In this document: one piece after another, positions 11,301 through 23,900 of the stretch
Layout: the number at the start of each line of letters is the position of its first letter
How positions within the stretch are numbered: the first letter of the stretch is position 1
Assembly (NCBI RefSeq): GCF_020740795.1
Contig: NC_067283.1
Location: forward strand, 42,893,659-42,957,658
Length of the DNA: 64,000 nucleotides
From: Apus apus
Taxonomy: Eukaryota; Chordata; Aves; Apodiformes; Apodidae
Direction of reading: 5' to 3'
Position numbers and translations under genes: made by a program
The notes under the pieces: model-generated
The model's input: the letters and a program-made list of their open reading frames with translations, nothing else
Databases searched by the model: none
What the model was told of the DNA's origin: nothing

Positions 11301-14300
11301 TAAGGACATGCGTATGTAAGGAAAACTACGACAACTTTTCATTGGCAAAATAATGTCATTTCCTAGCACAGGCAAGATCTGCATCCCTCTGTGAACTGCC
11401 CTTGGGTGATGCCCAAGTGTAGACCCTGAGAGGGAGTCAGTTGTGTAGCTGTGAGCTATGCCATGCTGACCCAGGAGGGACCAACAGGAGAAGACCCCCC
11501 CTGTGCACAGCTGGTTAGCAATTGCAGCAACTGGAGTGTCAGTTTCTCTCAAGTTCTGTGCCTTTTCACTTCCTGATATGCTTTGATTATTCTGTACCCC
11601 TCTGCTTGTTCTTAACATAGGTCTCCTTGGCTGTCTCCATGGAAAAAAACTTTTGACTGAGTTAGTGTTATATGAAATCCAAAAAGTAATGGGCCATCTT
11701 CTCTGTCTGCATGTATTGTCAGTGGCCAAATACTATAAAATTGGTTGTGAATTTAGAGGGCATTTTTTTCATAAGCCTATGGAAATGAATTTTTATAGTT
11801 CAATTACATTTAAAAGATCCATTTTAGGTTGTTAGAGAGATTTTGCCTTTAGCTTTGACCTTGTTGTTGAAAGCAAAATCATAAAGGTCACAGTGCTCAA
11901 TACATACTAGTAGTTCACTGTGCAGAAAGCGTCTCTTTGAAAAGGCAACAATGAAAAAGCAGAATACATAGAATTTCCAACAAGATGTCTTGTTGCCTTT
12001 GGCTGTAGTTTATTAAAAAGTACAAAAGTAAGCCTTAAAAAGAGACAAGTATGATTTTCCATTATTTGTTGATCTGAGTTTGTGTGCAATTAATATTCAG
12101 AAAGCATTTATGAAGATGGTAATGATTTTTGAAACTATCTTTTTAATAGTATTAACAGCTAGTCAGCTGAAACTTAATCTTGGAAGTGAACTACTGATTA
12201 TTTTCTTGTTTACCATGCTCAAGTTATTCTGTCAGAAAATGAAAAAATATTGTGTGACTTAGTTCAATAGTTGACAATACACAAATTGCAAATAGTTAAT
12301 GTCGACACAGAATTAGTATTTCAATCAGTATGCTAAAATTTGTTAATATAAACTGTATGGATAATACTTCGGAATAACAAACAAGTCTCGGGGAAAATTA
12401 ATGGGATGAACCCAGAAGAAATATTAGACTATGACCAGTTTTGTGTATCACATTTTTGTTTTTAATTTGGACAAGTGTAAGAAGTCTTGTTACTCATCCA
12501 ATGAAGTCTTTTTCTGGTTGGTAATATATGCTCTGCAGACCATACAGCAATGTATCACTTCTAAATTTATTTTCTACATACTGCACTGTAAATTGTTAAG
12601 GATGTGCAGAGCTAACTAATTTTATGGAGCAGAGTATGATGGCCTGCTGAAAAGGAGATGAGGACTTTTATTTCACAGATAAAATGTTTTATTCCTTTCA
12701 ATTTATTAACCTTGTGCAGCAGAGCAATTTAGACATACGTTTAACTAGACCTTTAGATTTGCTTGGAATCAACAGGATTTAAAATGTGCTTTATGTCTTG
12801 CTGGTGATTAAAAATATGTGTTTGCTATGCATTTATAGAAGACAACTATGCAGGATCTGGTCAGCCAAGAACTGAATGCCCTTACTTTTCATTAGGATAC
12901 CAGGTATAGTCTCTCTCAAGGCACATTCAGCTCTTGAAGGGCCACACAGCAGAATTATGATTGTTCCTTTGTTCTGAGCAGGATAATTTCTTCGAAGAGA
13001 GAAATGCCTTAGTTAATTAATTTTTTTTTAATGTGTTACTGTTTATTCAGGCAGAAATACATACAGATTAATAATTTCTCCATGTACTGTAGAGACAGTC
13101 AGCAGCAGGCACTTACTCGTACATTCTTTACAATTCTGCTCCTTTAGTCAATTCTCTACCTCAGGGAGCTGAGTAACTGCTTACCAAGTAGCTGCTTTGC
13201 TGTGTATTGGTTTCTTGGTTGTCAGGTGCCATGGCTAGTTGGATAGCTTACCTAAAACAAGGAAGGATCTGTGTTTGTGGTGTGGTAGCTACTTCATGCA
13301 CGTTACTTCAAGTTATCTGTCAAGAAATTTGTGTTTGTCTTTAGTGAGAATAAGGTAAGATACCTTCCACTTACTGTAAAGTGAGAATGTTCGTAGAGAC
13401 AACTACTGCAGAGTTGCAAAAAAAGTGTAAACCTGTACTCAGGTTAGCTTGCAGTAATTTATGTAAACATGCTCTTCTAAGCAGAGGTTACTGAGTAATG
13501 AGTGGAGAAAACCAGATCTCAGCACCGGCAATTTGTAGCTGTCCTTGAGATAAAGAGTAATGGGACAGGCCCTTGCCTGACAAACCAAAAATAAACACTG
13601 TACACAATTCATATGCATCTCTCTCTTTAATGTGTGGGAAGAAAATGCACACAGGAACAGATGCTCTGCTATTGCCCCTTTCAAAGCACCCTCCCAGGTT
13701 GCTATCCCTGCCCCTCACTCAGTGAAGCTGCACTCATGTGAGAGCTCTCTTTAATTCTTAATCCATCTGTGATGGAAGCTGGTCTATGGATGTAGCTGAA
13801 GATGAACTGATTCTTTAAAAGAATGTTAATTTTATCTATGTTTTAAAGTATGTGACTCAGACTTTTATACAAATAAAGCCCGGAATATTTTGTAGATTTA
13901 TTTACTCACAATAAAGGAATAAATCTTGCACCTTATGGCTAATAAAAACACTTTCTTATTACAATCTTGCTGCTGTAAATAAAAAGGATAAAATCTTAAT
14001 TTCCAGGAAGTACCATGGTATGAAACTGTTTTACAGCAACAATACCTGAGAGAGTAGAAGTACCAAAGAAGATAAAGAAAAAATATTCTGGTTTTATTTA
14101 ACATAGCTTATTTTATAAAAAATTTGGGGGAGAGGGAGCTTGGTCAAAAGATTGTGTATTTATAGTTGTCCAGCATTCTGTTTCTCACTAGGATTTGCTG
14201 AGTTTTTTTTATTTTTATATTTTTTTCCCTCCAAATTCTTTGTAAGCTGCCAGTTTAGCATCTCTCTTTAAAATTATGATCTATAGTAGAAGCTTGCTGA

Positions 14301-17300
14301 GCCTTGACTGTAGGAATACAGAGAAGTATTTTAGCTAGATACTCTGAAGGTTTTGAATTGAGTACTGATGTTTATTAATGAAACATTCCGTATTTTGGAA
14401 GGGATTAATAGTGGCACTTCAGGTGAAAAAATTATCTGGTTCACATCACATCACATTCAGATTGCACCTGAAATCTTTCATTGCTTTGGTTTGCCTTTGG
14501 ACAGATATTAAAAATGTTCTTTGGGAACATTAAGGCTTGTTGCATAGGTACAGGGGTTCTGTGGTGGTGAGGCACATTGTGGGGTTGTTTCTCTCCTTGA
14601 CTTGAACTAAATCCAGTGAAACCTCTCTTAAGCAACACAAAACGAGTGTGGAAGGATAGTCAAGCACAGAAACTTTGTGCAGGCTGTTTCCTTTTACTCA
14701 TTCGTGTCTTCAAAATGTGAGGAACACAGAAGCCAGGTACACTGCCAGTAGGAGGTGGATCATGATGGCAAAAAGGGAATGCGGAAGAACCACTTCCCTG
14801 CTTCCTCTGCTAAGCTAGTACAGTTATCTCTCTAATTACACAGTCTGATTTCAGGTGTGTTATAGATTTCTAAAATACATGTTAAAGGCTGCAAGTTGTA
14901 ACCATTATAAATTACTTGAAAGTAAATATTTTGTGGTTTTGAATTGTAGTAAATACATATAGTCTGTATGTTCAACTTTCCTAAGTTTGCCTTGCTTTCA
15001 GTAGAATAGATATGCAATACAGCTATTATTATGTGACTATATTAAATAACTAAATTTAAATTTGTGCAGAAGACTACTAATTTTTTTTTAAGTCTCCCTT
15101 TAAAATGTTTTTCTATATATCCTTTCTTTTAATCCACTGTGTCTTTTTCCTCTCACCATTTCTGATTAATCTATAAAACATGAATGGTTCTCATCCTCTT
15201 GTCCACAAGTCACTCTGTGCCATCAGGGTCCTGGAACTTCTCATATTTTTGCTTGTGATAAAGCTTTTCCTACATCCCTGTGCTTCGGAGCCCTTTTCTG
15301 CCCTCAAATCCTTTTTTTAAGATTTATGTTGAACTTTGCATTTGTCTTCACTTCATGCTTGTGTCAGGATAGAGTACCCTGTCCAAGCAATTGCTCTCAT
15401 TCCCACTCCTAGATCCCTACCCTTCCTCATTTCAAATGGAAGTGCTAACTCATATGACAGTGTTCAGTCAGATAAGTGATAGACTTCCTGAAACTGTGTT
15501 CTCTGTGTAGTGCCTCTTGATCAGAGTGACTTGCAGTAACAAATCTGCAGTGTGGAGCAGAGCCAGAGGAGCTATGAAGAATGAAGGATGTCCAGGCTAG
15601 GTAAGGAAATTGGATTGTGTAGGGGAAGAACTGAAACGTGTGAGGAATTAAGATATATTGTTCTTAAAAAGAAAAAATAAATATGGAGCCATTGTCAAGT
15701 GTCCTGTCCATCTTAATTTACTGCTGTTTCTAGGAGCTCTGTGATGATGATATCAGTCATCTGCCACTACTATATTAAGGAGATGTTTGTTTCAAGATGA
15801 TAGGAAGTGTTGTCATTCTCAGGGTCATCACTAAGCTTCAGAGTCATTGTGCTGAATCCTAGGGCTAAGCATTCCAGCAAAAATATTGGTACGAACTCTG
15901 GAATTCTTTATCAGTTTCCATGTCAAAGATTATCATAGACTTAGATGTGTATGAAAAAAAATTAGAGTATGTTCAATGGAAATTCTGCATTCCAGAAAGG
16001 CAAATTGTACAGTCAGTGAATAGAAGGACAGTATAGTGATCCATGGGATTAGAAGTGCACAGTGTGAGACTGGGAGCATTATTACACTACACAATGAAGT
16101 ATGGTATAGAAATAATTTATTTAACCACCACTGAACTATTTCCAGAAGTGAATTAGTACAGCTACATTAGTTTGGCATTAAATACACATTGAGGAAGACT
16201 GGCTGTCTTGGTGACAGGGCACATTGGCTTGAAGGGAATGTGCTAACATATCTATACAGCCCTTGGAACACGAGGCATGAAGGTATAGGGTGTCTGCAGT
16301 GACTGATGTGGTGTACCAGTTGGCTTGAACCTCTTCACATTGCATACTACGTCGTTAGAGAGAGGCGCTGTGGGAGAGCTTGACTTGATTAGCCAGGTAT
16401 AATGAGTATAAACAGAAGATATGGTTTCTTTCTCTGAATGTACCTTCAGAGAGGTAAAAGCACTGTTTAAACTGAGGGACAGGATTAGCAGAAGAGTGTA
16501 AGTCATTGGCTAGCTAGGCATACACTGAGTCTAAAAACTAAAAAGAATTTTCTGCTGGGGCACAGATGCTTTGGGACTGCCATCTGATCGAGTAGTTATA
16601 AATGGGGATTGGGTTGGTTTCTGAAAGGAATTAATTGATATGGCTGCAAGCATCAGCATGGATCATTTGCAGTAAATCAGGAGTTCCCTTCTAGTCCTGT
16701 GTTCCTTTATGTCTCACAGTTCTGTTCAAGGTCAGAGTCAACAGTAATTCCACTATTGAATAATCTGAATTGCTAATGACAACATTATGGAGTAATAATC
16801 TGATCTTTGTACATATATTTAAACTATTCTTCATATAAATATTTTAGTTAACAGGGTTGAGGAGTGAAAGCAGTGAGTTCTCTGGTACCCAGAGTATGTA
16901 ATCTTGAAAATGTGTAGCTGTACAGTTAATGAAACAATGTTAAATAACAGTGGGAGAACCAGGGAGATCCTGGTCAAATTTCCTGTAAAAATATGGCAAA
17001 AATTATACATGGTGATTTCAGTAATTTTTCTCATGAGGACTTTGAGAACTGCCAAATTCAGCCATATGAAAAGTCCACCTAACCTAGTATCCTATCTCAG
17101 TAAGTAAATATTTATGGAAAAACTGCATGGAGGCACTCATGCTTATAGTGATTTTTTCATGGTGCCCTTCTAGCCTTCAGTGGCTAGAAGACTCTTGTTT
17201 AATAGTTAGTGCTGATCTACTGTACAGAACTGCTGAATTCATGAAGTTGTGATTATTTGTTTTTTATCCATGTACAGTCTGGGACTCAAAGTATTGAATG

Positions 17301-19055
17301 AAAATTAGTTAATTACCAAAAAAAGTGCTTGCATTTTGAAATTTATATTGTGAAAACTAGTGAATAACTGTTTCCAGTTCACTTTTTCCATAAAATTAAT
17401 TACTTAACATGTCTCTATCTTATCCTTGTCCAGATATTTTTTCAAATTCTTATGGAACCTTTTTGACAATGGAATGACTTGAAGTGCATATAGTATTTGT
17501 AATGTGTCTATGGCCTGCATGTACACAGGGCAGACTTTTTGTGTAGTTTCTGTTTGCTTCTTTAAGTACCAGATGTTTTCAGATGTCTCTCCTGGTGATA
17601 ATGAGTAGCAACCCATGTAGATGTGTATTTTCTTCCTCTCTTGATGAGCATTATGCTTACTGCCACTGAATAGCCTCTGGCATTTTATCATCCATTCAGT
17701 ATTGAACCATCCTCTGAACCTTTTCATAGCCAGCTTTCGATTTCTTCAGACTAATAGTTTTGTGTCATCTGAGTTTTTTATTTGTCTTATTATGTATGTA
17801 CTTTTCCACATAATTTTTTAATATATTGAGGGACCCAGATGTCACAGTCATGCCTATGTCAGTGAATCCTGAATCCTGTGCATATTTCTTTAAGAATAAA
17901 AGAATACAAGCAATACAAAACCTGACCTATAAAAAAAAAAATCCATCATCCTTTTTTTCTTCTTTCTAAAATTTTTACTCATTTAGTTTCATTGTATATT
18001 TATTGCATAAGTAGGTGCATTTTTAATTGATTTTCAGGATGCAGTTCTGCTTTTCAAAGGATTTGTAGGATAATGGGAAAACAAGGCAACCATTGGATGA
18101 AATAGTTATCACACATGTAGAGTTTAATGGGTCTACTCAATATTTTTATTTCTTTGGTGTATGGATTCTAGCACATACTGTGTGTTACTGTCAGAAAAAA
18201 GTATATAATAGAAACTGTTATTTTTATTTTATATGCTAGCATGTAAAGGTTCTTGTTGTCTACAGTCCTCTATTGGCTTAATCCACTATGCTTACTTATT
18301 AAGCTATGAATACCTGCAAATCCTTTAAAGGATTAAGTGTATCTGCCTGTTAAGCTTTCCAAGACAGTTAAAAATAACTGCAGGCTGTTTCTACTGACAC
18401 ACTAAAAATTGGACCTACTCTACATTTTAGGTTGCATTTGCTTCTGCTTTGACAGATGGAATACAGGCTGGAGGTACTTAAACCTTTTATGAAGATTCAG
18501 GTTGACCAAGTGCTCGAGAAACCCCCATTATAACTAGCAGCTGTTTTCCCTTACAGACCATGAAGAATCAGAATTTGCTTTTTCTTGTGAAAAATGCCAG
18601 TGACCAAGGGCATGTAAGGGGAAAAAGAATTTCAGCTTAAACCAATGCATGAAATAAAGGTATCCTTCCCTTTAGAAAAGGCCTCAACTTCCACAAGATG
18701 GTCTGACCAGTTCCTGCAGCGTAGTCCTTTATGTGTGATACGGTTTTTGCTTGCTGCAGTCATTGACTTCAGAAAATGTGGATCTTTTCCACATTTACAG
18801 AGTTATTGCTATATTCTAATACAGAATGAGCATGTATGCTGTTAGGTATTACTAGCAAGGGAGTGAAATAGATGAGATTCACTATAGTGGAAACCTTACA
18901 AGGAATGCACAATTCCTCTTGGTGCTCCAGAGAGTGCATGACACAGCAGTCAATTAAAATGTGTACTGACTGCCTCTATGCTCTGTTATTCCTTCTGGCT
19001 GTCAGGGAAGAAGAGTTGACCTTCACCTTCTTCCTTAGTCATAGAAGTTAAATTG
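8362..19055. other. Intergenic region, left part
   Basis: This is AT-rich DNA between the two divergent genes with no recognised gene. The open frames are short and show no family signature. The longest is a 151-codon minus-strand frame at 11274-11729. Notable content is a run of 23 G at 10819-10841 and scattered short homopolymers. I recognised no tRNA, other RNA gene or clear transposon here. Confidence 0.7.
10819..10841 (+). repeat. Poly-G tract (23 G)
   Basis: Twenty-three consecutive G are flanked by GGGC on the left and CGG on the right, inside AT-rich sequence. A tract this long can form a G-quadruplex and is prone to replication slippage and to sequencing or assembly length error. 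Confidence 0.95.
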
Positions 19056-19376
19056 CTCTCTACAACTACCTGAAAGGAGGTTGTAGGAAGGTGGGAGCTG
19101 GCCTCTTCTCTCAAGTGAATAATGAGAGAAAATGGCCTGAAGCTGCACCAGGGGAGGCTGGATATTAGGAAGAATTTCTTTACCAAAAGAGTGGTTGGAC
19201 AGTGGAACAGGCTGCCCAGGGAGGTGGTGGAGTCACCATCCCTGAAATTGTTTAAAAGAAGTGTAGATATAGTGCTTAGTGACATGATTTAAGCACTGAA
19301 CAGGTAGATCAGGTTATGGTAGGTGGGTTTAGGTTACAGTTGGACTTGATGATCTTCAAGGTCCCTTCCAACCAGG
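19056..19376 (+). mobile_element. CR1 LINE fragment, plus orientation
   Basis: The segment matches the 3' part of avian CR1. It has ACAACTACCTGAAAGGAGG near the start, then GGCCTGAAGCTGCACCAGGG, a block with ACAGGCTGCCCAGGGAGGTG, and the 3' signature TTGGACTTGATGATCTTCAAGGTC ending in TTCCAACC (longer stretches not written out). It is 5'-truncated and diverged, as is usual for CR1. The characteristic 8-bp terminal repeats are lost or eroded. It has no intact coding capacity. Confidence 0.92.
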
Positions 19377-20794
19377 ATTATTTTCCTGGTATTTTCTCTC
19401 TGTCTTGTACTGGTACAACAGAAATTTGGGGTTGCAAAAGGGTATTGTACATATATGGTATGTTTTTGTTGGCAAGGGACAAAATACCTGATGTGGATCC
19501 TTCTTTGCTACAGTGATTCCTACCTTCCTTAAAAGATTCTTTAAGTTCCTGAAAAAAGCAGAAGTCAGAGTGTACATAACAGTTGAAACTGGTTCTAGCC
19601 ATTTTAAGAGCTGAAGGAACACAACATGGCATAAAGCTTCTTTGCTCCCAAGTTAAAGGCCTCAGGCTAAATAATACTTACATGAGTGCATGAATCCTGC
19701 ATTCATTCTGAAGTGATGGAGGAATATTGTAAACCAAATGCAGTGAGATGCAGGTGCTCACGGGGGCAACTCTGTCATCATTCCTTATCATGAGCTCCTG
19801 ACCGCAAAGCAGTGGGTACTTGTGTCATGGCTTGACACCCACTTGGTCATGGGTTCAGCCTTCAGTCCTAAAATAATAGTTTACAAAGAAAGGCTGTGGA
19901 ACTTCTTTAGAGTTTATCTAATCCAAGATCTAAGTAGTTGTTACTTAATTATTATGCTGTTTGGCAATGGAAGGACAGCTGGTTTTCCTGATTTTCTGAG
20001 TATGCAAGCAAACTTACACAGTCCAAGCTGAAGGATCTAGCTCAGATACAATAAGCAACATAACTCCATTAACATTAATATATGCTACTTCATGTCTAAA
20101 ATACTTTTGGAGGTGTATTAAAGTTTGTGCTGAGATAACTTCATACTGATCTAAATCAGGAGATCACATACTTTTTACTAATTCTATCTAGGAGAAGTCA
20201 ACAAAAGTCTGGGAGAATTATAAACATTTTCAACCATTTTTATAGTCAGTGTCTGCCTGTGCATGGCCCTGGCCTACCTGAGGAAATGCTACAGTTAAGC
20301 AGATACATGTGATATTTCAGCAATGTCTCTTAGAACTAGTTGCAGAATTTATACAATGCATTGTATTGCATTATGCAGGTAATAGATTGCATGGACTTAC
20401 CAGGTAGATTATATGGTTCTACTTATTTCAGTGCTTTTTTTTTTTTTCTTTTTTTTTTTGCTAGTTAGGCTTATGTGTTTTTATCTGAACTTGATGAAAA
20501 ACTGTCAGGGTAAATTTTACTTGGCGTATATTTTAGAGTGAGAAAATGAACTTTTTCAAAATGCACTTCCTAATATAAATTATTTAGTAATTTTGTATGA
20601 ATACAAACTGGCATTTTTATGTTTTAAATAAGAAATCTTGTGGAATCCAAGCTTGTCAGATTTTTGCCAGGAACTTGCTGATTCCCTGTCAGCTCATCTT
20701 CCCATCCACTTGGCAGATTGCCCAGCCTTCCAAAAGCTGCAGCTGCCTCTGCGTCAAGGATGGCAGCACTTCCAGGGCTGCAGGCTCCAGAGCC
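19377..20794. other. Intergenic sequence between CR1 and the minisatellite
   Basis: This is AT-rich unique sequence. It has an interrupted poly-T tract near 20434-20460 and no recognised gene or repeat family. Confidence 0.6.
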
Positions 20795-20946
20795 GGTGGC
20801 CAGATGGACTTCCTCTCGGGTTCCTCCTAGAGGGTGGCCAGATGGACTTCCTCTCGGGTTCCTCCTAGAGGGTGGCCAGATGGACTTCCTCTCGGGTTCT
20901 TCCTAGAGGGTGGCCAGATGGACTTCCTCTTGGGTTCCACCTAAAG
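20795..20946 (+). repeat. Minisatellite: four copies of a 38-bp unit
   Basis: Copies begin with GGTGGCCAGATGGACTTCCT at 20795, 20833, 20871 and 20909, an exact 38-base spacing each time. The first three differ by very few bases and the fourth is more diverged. Because 38 is not a multiple of 3, the same peptide appears in three successive frames and creates overlapping spurious open frames. It is intergenic. Confidence 0.95.
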
Positions 20947-23900
20947 GGTCCCCATTGTCGTGAGGTGATGTGTTGTACGGACGGTCTCCTGGCAGAGTTG
21001 TAGGTTAAGGAGCCTTCAAGTCTGGACATTTTATCTTGTGGCAGCTTTTATTAGTTTTCTAATAAATTGTTTTATAAGTGGACTTCCTATTCCTGTCACT
21101 GAGGAAGACCTTGTATCTAAAAAAAAAAAGGGGGGGCATGGATGCATTTTACACATCACTTTATTACAGTGCTGCTTCCAAGGTTCATGTAGAAAGGACA
21201 CAAAATGTCAACAGCATGGCTAGAGGGATGTTCTGGTTTGAGTTGAAATTTGGCTTCTGAGTAGTAGGTTTTGTTTCGGGATTTGGGTTTTCATCTTAAC
21301 AGACTTTCTCATTTCTCATGCAAATCTCTAGTCATATTTTAGATTCAACCAGACCTCAGCCATATCTTGTGAACTAACGTGCAGTTTTTAATCAGGTAGA
21401 TGTTAATGGTAGTTGATACATCCTTTGTATTAATAACATATTATAGAAGGACTATAATAATAAATAAAAGCTAATAAGCTTTATGATTATGTGTAAATGG
21501 TCGTTAACTGGAATGGTTTTTCTCCTATCATTTTAGTGCTGAGAACAGTATAATTTTAATAGCACAGAGCAATGCTAGTGAAGTTTTGGGGATTGTAACT
21601 CCACATGTTTGCATAAAAGTAAGTGCTAACCATTATTTGAACAGGTTAATAAATAATAAAATCACAAAAAGAAATTTTGCTTTCTTTTTCTGATTATTCT
21701 CTAATAGTTCCCTGTATTTTATGTAGCTTGTTATAAAACTTATCAATTGTATTGTGAAATCAATTTCACAGTAGTAGACATGGTTGGAGAAGAACTATTT
21801 TTTCTGCTCCACCTGTTGCTTGTAGGTTGCTAGTAGATATAAATAAACAGATGTATACTGAAACTAAATAATGATATTAAAAAGAACATGTAACAAAGCA
21901 GTTGTGATACACCAAATATTTTATAAACTATTGCCTGGAGTTGCTACTTTTTTTTTTTTTCATTACCCTGAAGGACATTTAATGAAGAATTTTTAATTAA
22001 TACACTAGAGCGTAAGATAATGCTTCTTTAATTTGTCAAATATAAACAATTATATTATTTAAAAAGTGACATTCTGGTAGATTTTCTCCAGCTTAATAAC
22101 TTCTTCAGCAACTTTAGTTAGTAACTTTACTTCACACCTTATCCCACTAAAGTTAATAAGTCCATTACTGAAGTTCCTAGTCAGGTAGAATAATAGTTTC
22201 AGAATCTAGATAGATAATCTCATTATTTATACAGTGTTATTGAGCAGTATAAGAACTGAAGAACCAAATGTTGCCTTCTTTGATTGGAACAATGACTCAT
22301 CAAAATCAATATGAAGGATGGAAGCACTATAATTACGAAACAACCAAAACATATTTTTCCCCTGTTTCTTAACTAATACACTGTTTTGAGGTGGAGGTGC
22401 TTGACATTGAGCATTTAGCAATGAGCAATCCAAAATGAAACCAAGCTCAATTAATTTGCCACTGCACTACTCCAGCTCTGTGTGTATTGAAATAATTGGA
22501 GCTATGCTAATAATAAAATTGGAAGGAAACAGAGATACATCATGCACACTGTTTCTTGCTGAAATGACAATTAGTTTCTTTGATTTTATTCTTCTTTTGC
22601 ACCAGTCAATATAAAAACTTTGCTAACATGTTTGTCACAACATTTACAGATTGAAAGTAGTTGCTTAACTCCATTTCTGCTTACAAACTTTGAAACAACA
22701 CGCTTATATAAAATAGACTATGGTGGTCATACCTTCAGCTACATGCTGGCATAGCTTCAACTGCGTAGCTGTTGGCTTCGTGAGGATTTAGATACAAACT
22801 TAAAGTTAAGCCGATGATTAACTGCTTTCTCAATCTGTCTCTCTCTGCCTCTCTCGTTGCTCTTAATATCTTAGAAAATCAATTAAATTTAGCTCATGCT
22901 TAATGAGCTAGATGAATATTCAGATATTTCAATATGTTCTTTGTACCCCAAAAGTGTGGTTGATAGACTCTTGTTCCAAGCCTGAAGAAAAGGCTGGTAT
23001 AATGACTTACTGTATCCACTGTGACTTCCAAAGTTGTATGCTCTGGGTGTGAGTGTGTTTGTGTATCTAACCTCAAAGTTGATATATGGGCCTCTTGTCC
23101 AGTCACAACTTCTGTAATCAGATAGACTGCGTTTCAGAATAAATCCTTTCTGATGAAACTGCTCCCATACTCATGCTTTTTGCAGCAGATATAAATGAAG
23201 TCCTCTTCATTTGTGGCTTTTGATTTAAATCACTTAATGTTTATCATAGTTACTGATACCTGGTTTTCATTGTATTTTTAAATGTTTACAGCAAAATATT
23301 ACATTAGTAATAGTACCAAAGATTTAGAAAGTGGATTGCATAAGAGCTGTTATATAGTCTGAGACTGTTATCTCATACAAAAGATAAAAGTTATTACACA
23401 AAGGAAAGTGAAATGAAATTATGGCTGTAGGCAGTGGCTTTAATAATCAGTATAGGTTTTTCTAATACTTAATAAACTAAGATATTTTATTGGAAGTGTA
23501 ACCTCATATTTATGTGATTTATGTGCATTCTTCCCTAAAATAGCATTCATCTACAGTAAGATTTAGTTGGGCATTTATGCTTGACCTAACTAATGAGTGT
23601 GATATTGGACTGTTTGGAGAGCTGTGGGTATATTTAAATTAAAATAATTTAAAGTGCACTCATTATCTTGACACAACAGGACCTAAGTGACGATATTGGC
23701 ATAAATTAGAATAAAAACATGTATTTTAAACACATATTTCCTTACATTTCAGTTCCTAAAATGTTGACAGCATGTCCATGTATCTCTTAATATATTTTTA
23801 GTATTTGCTTAGATGTACTGTAGTTTTCCTTGGCATGTGTGTCCTGTAAGGCAAGGGACAACAGAATCAAGAAATAAACATCTGACCATGTCATAAATCC

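Noticed and set aside
15741-15775. TGATGATGA-like string considered as a box C/D small RNA
   Set aside because: No properly spaced C', D' and D boxes or terminal stem were evident.
20597-20906. Three overlapping plus-strand open frames sharing the same peptide repeat
   Set aside because: They are products of the 38-bp minisatellite read in three frames. There is no start context, splice support or conservation evidence.
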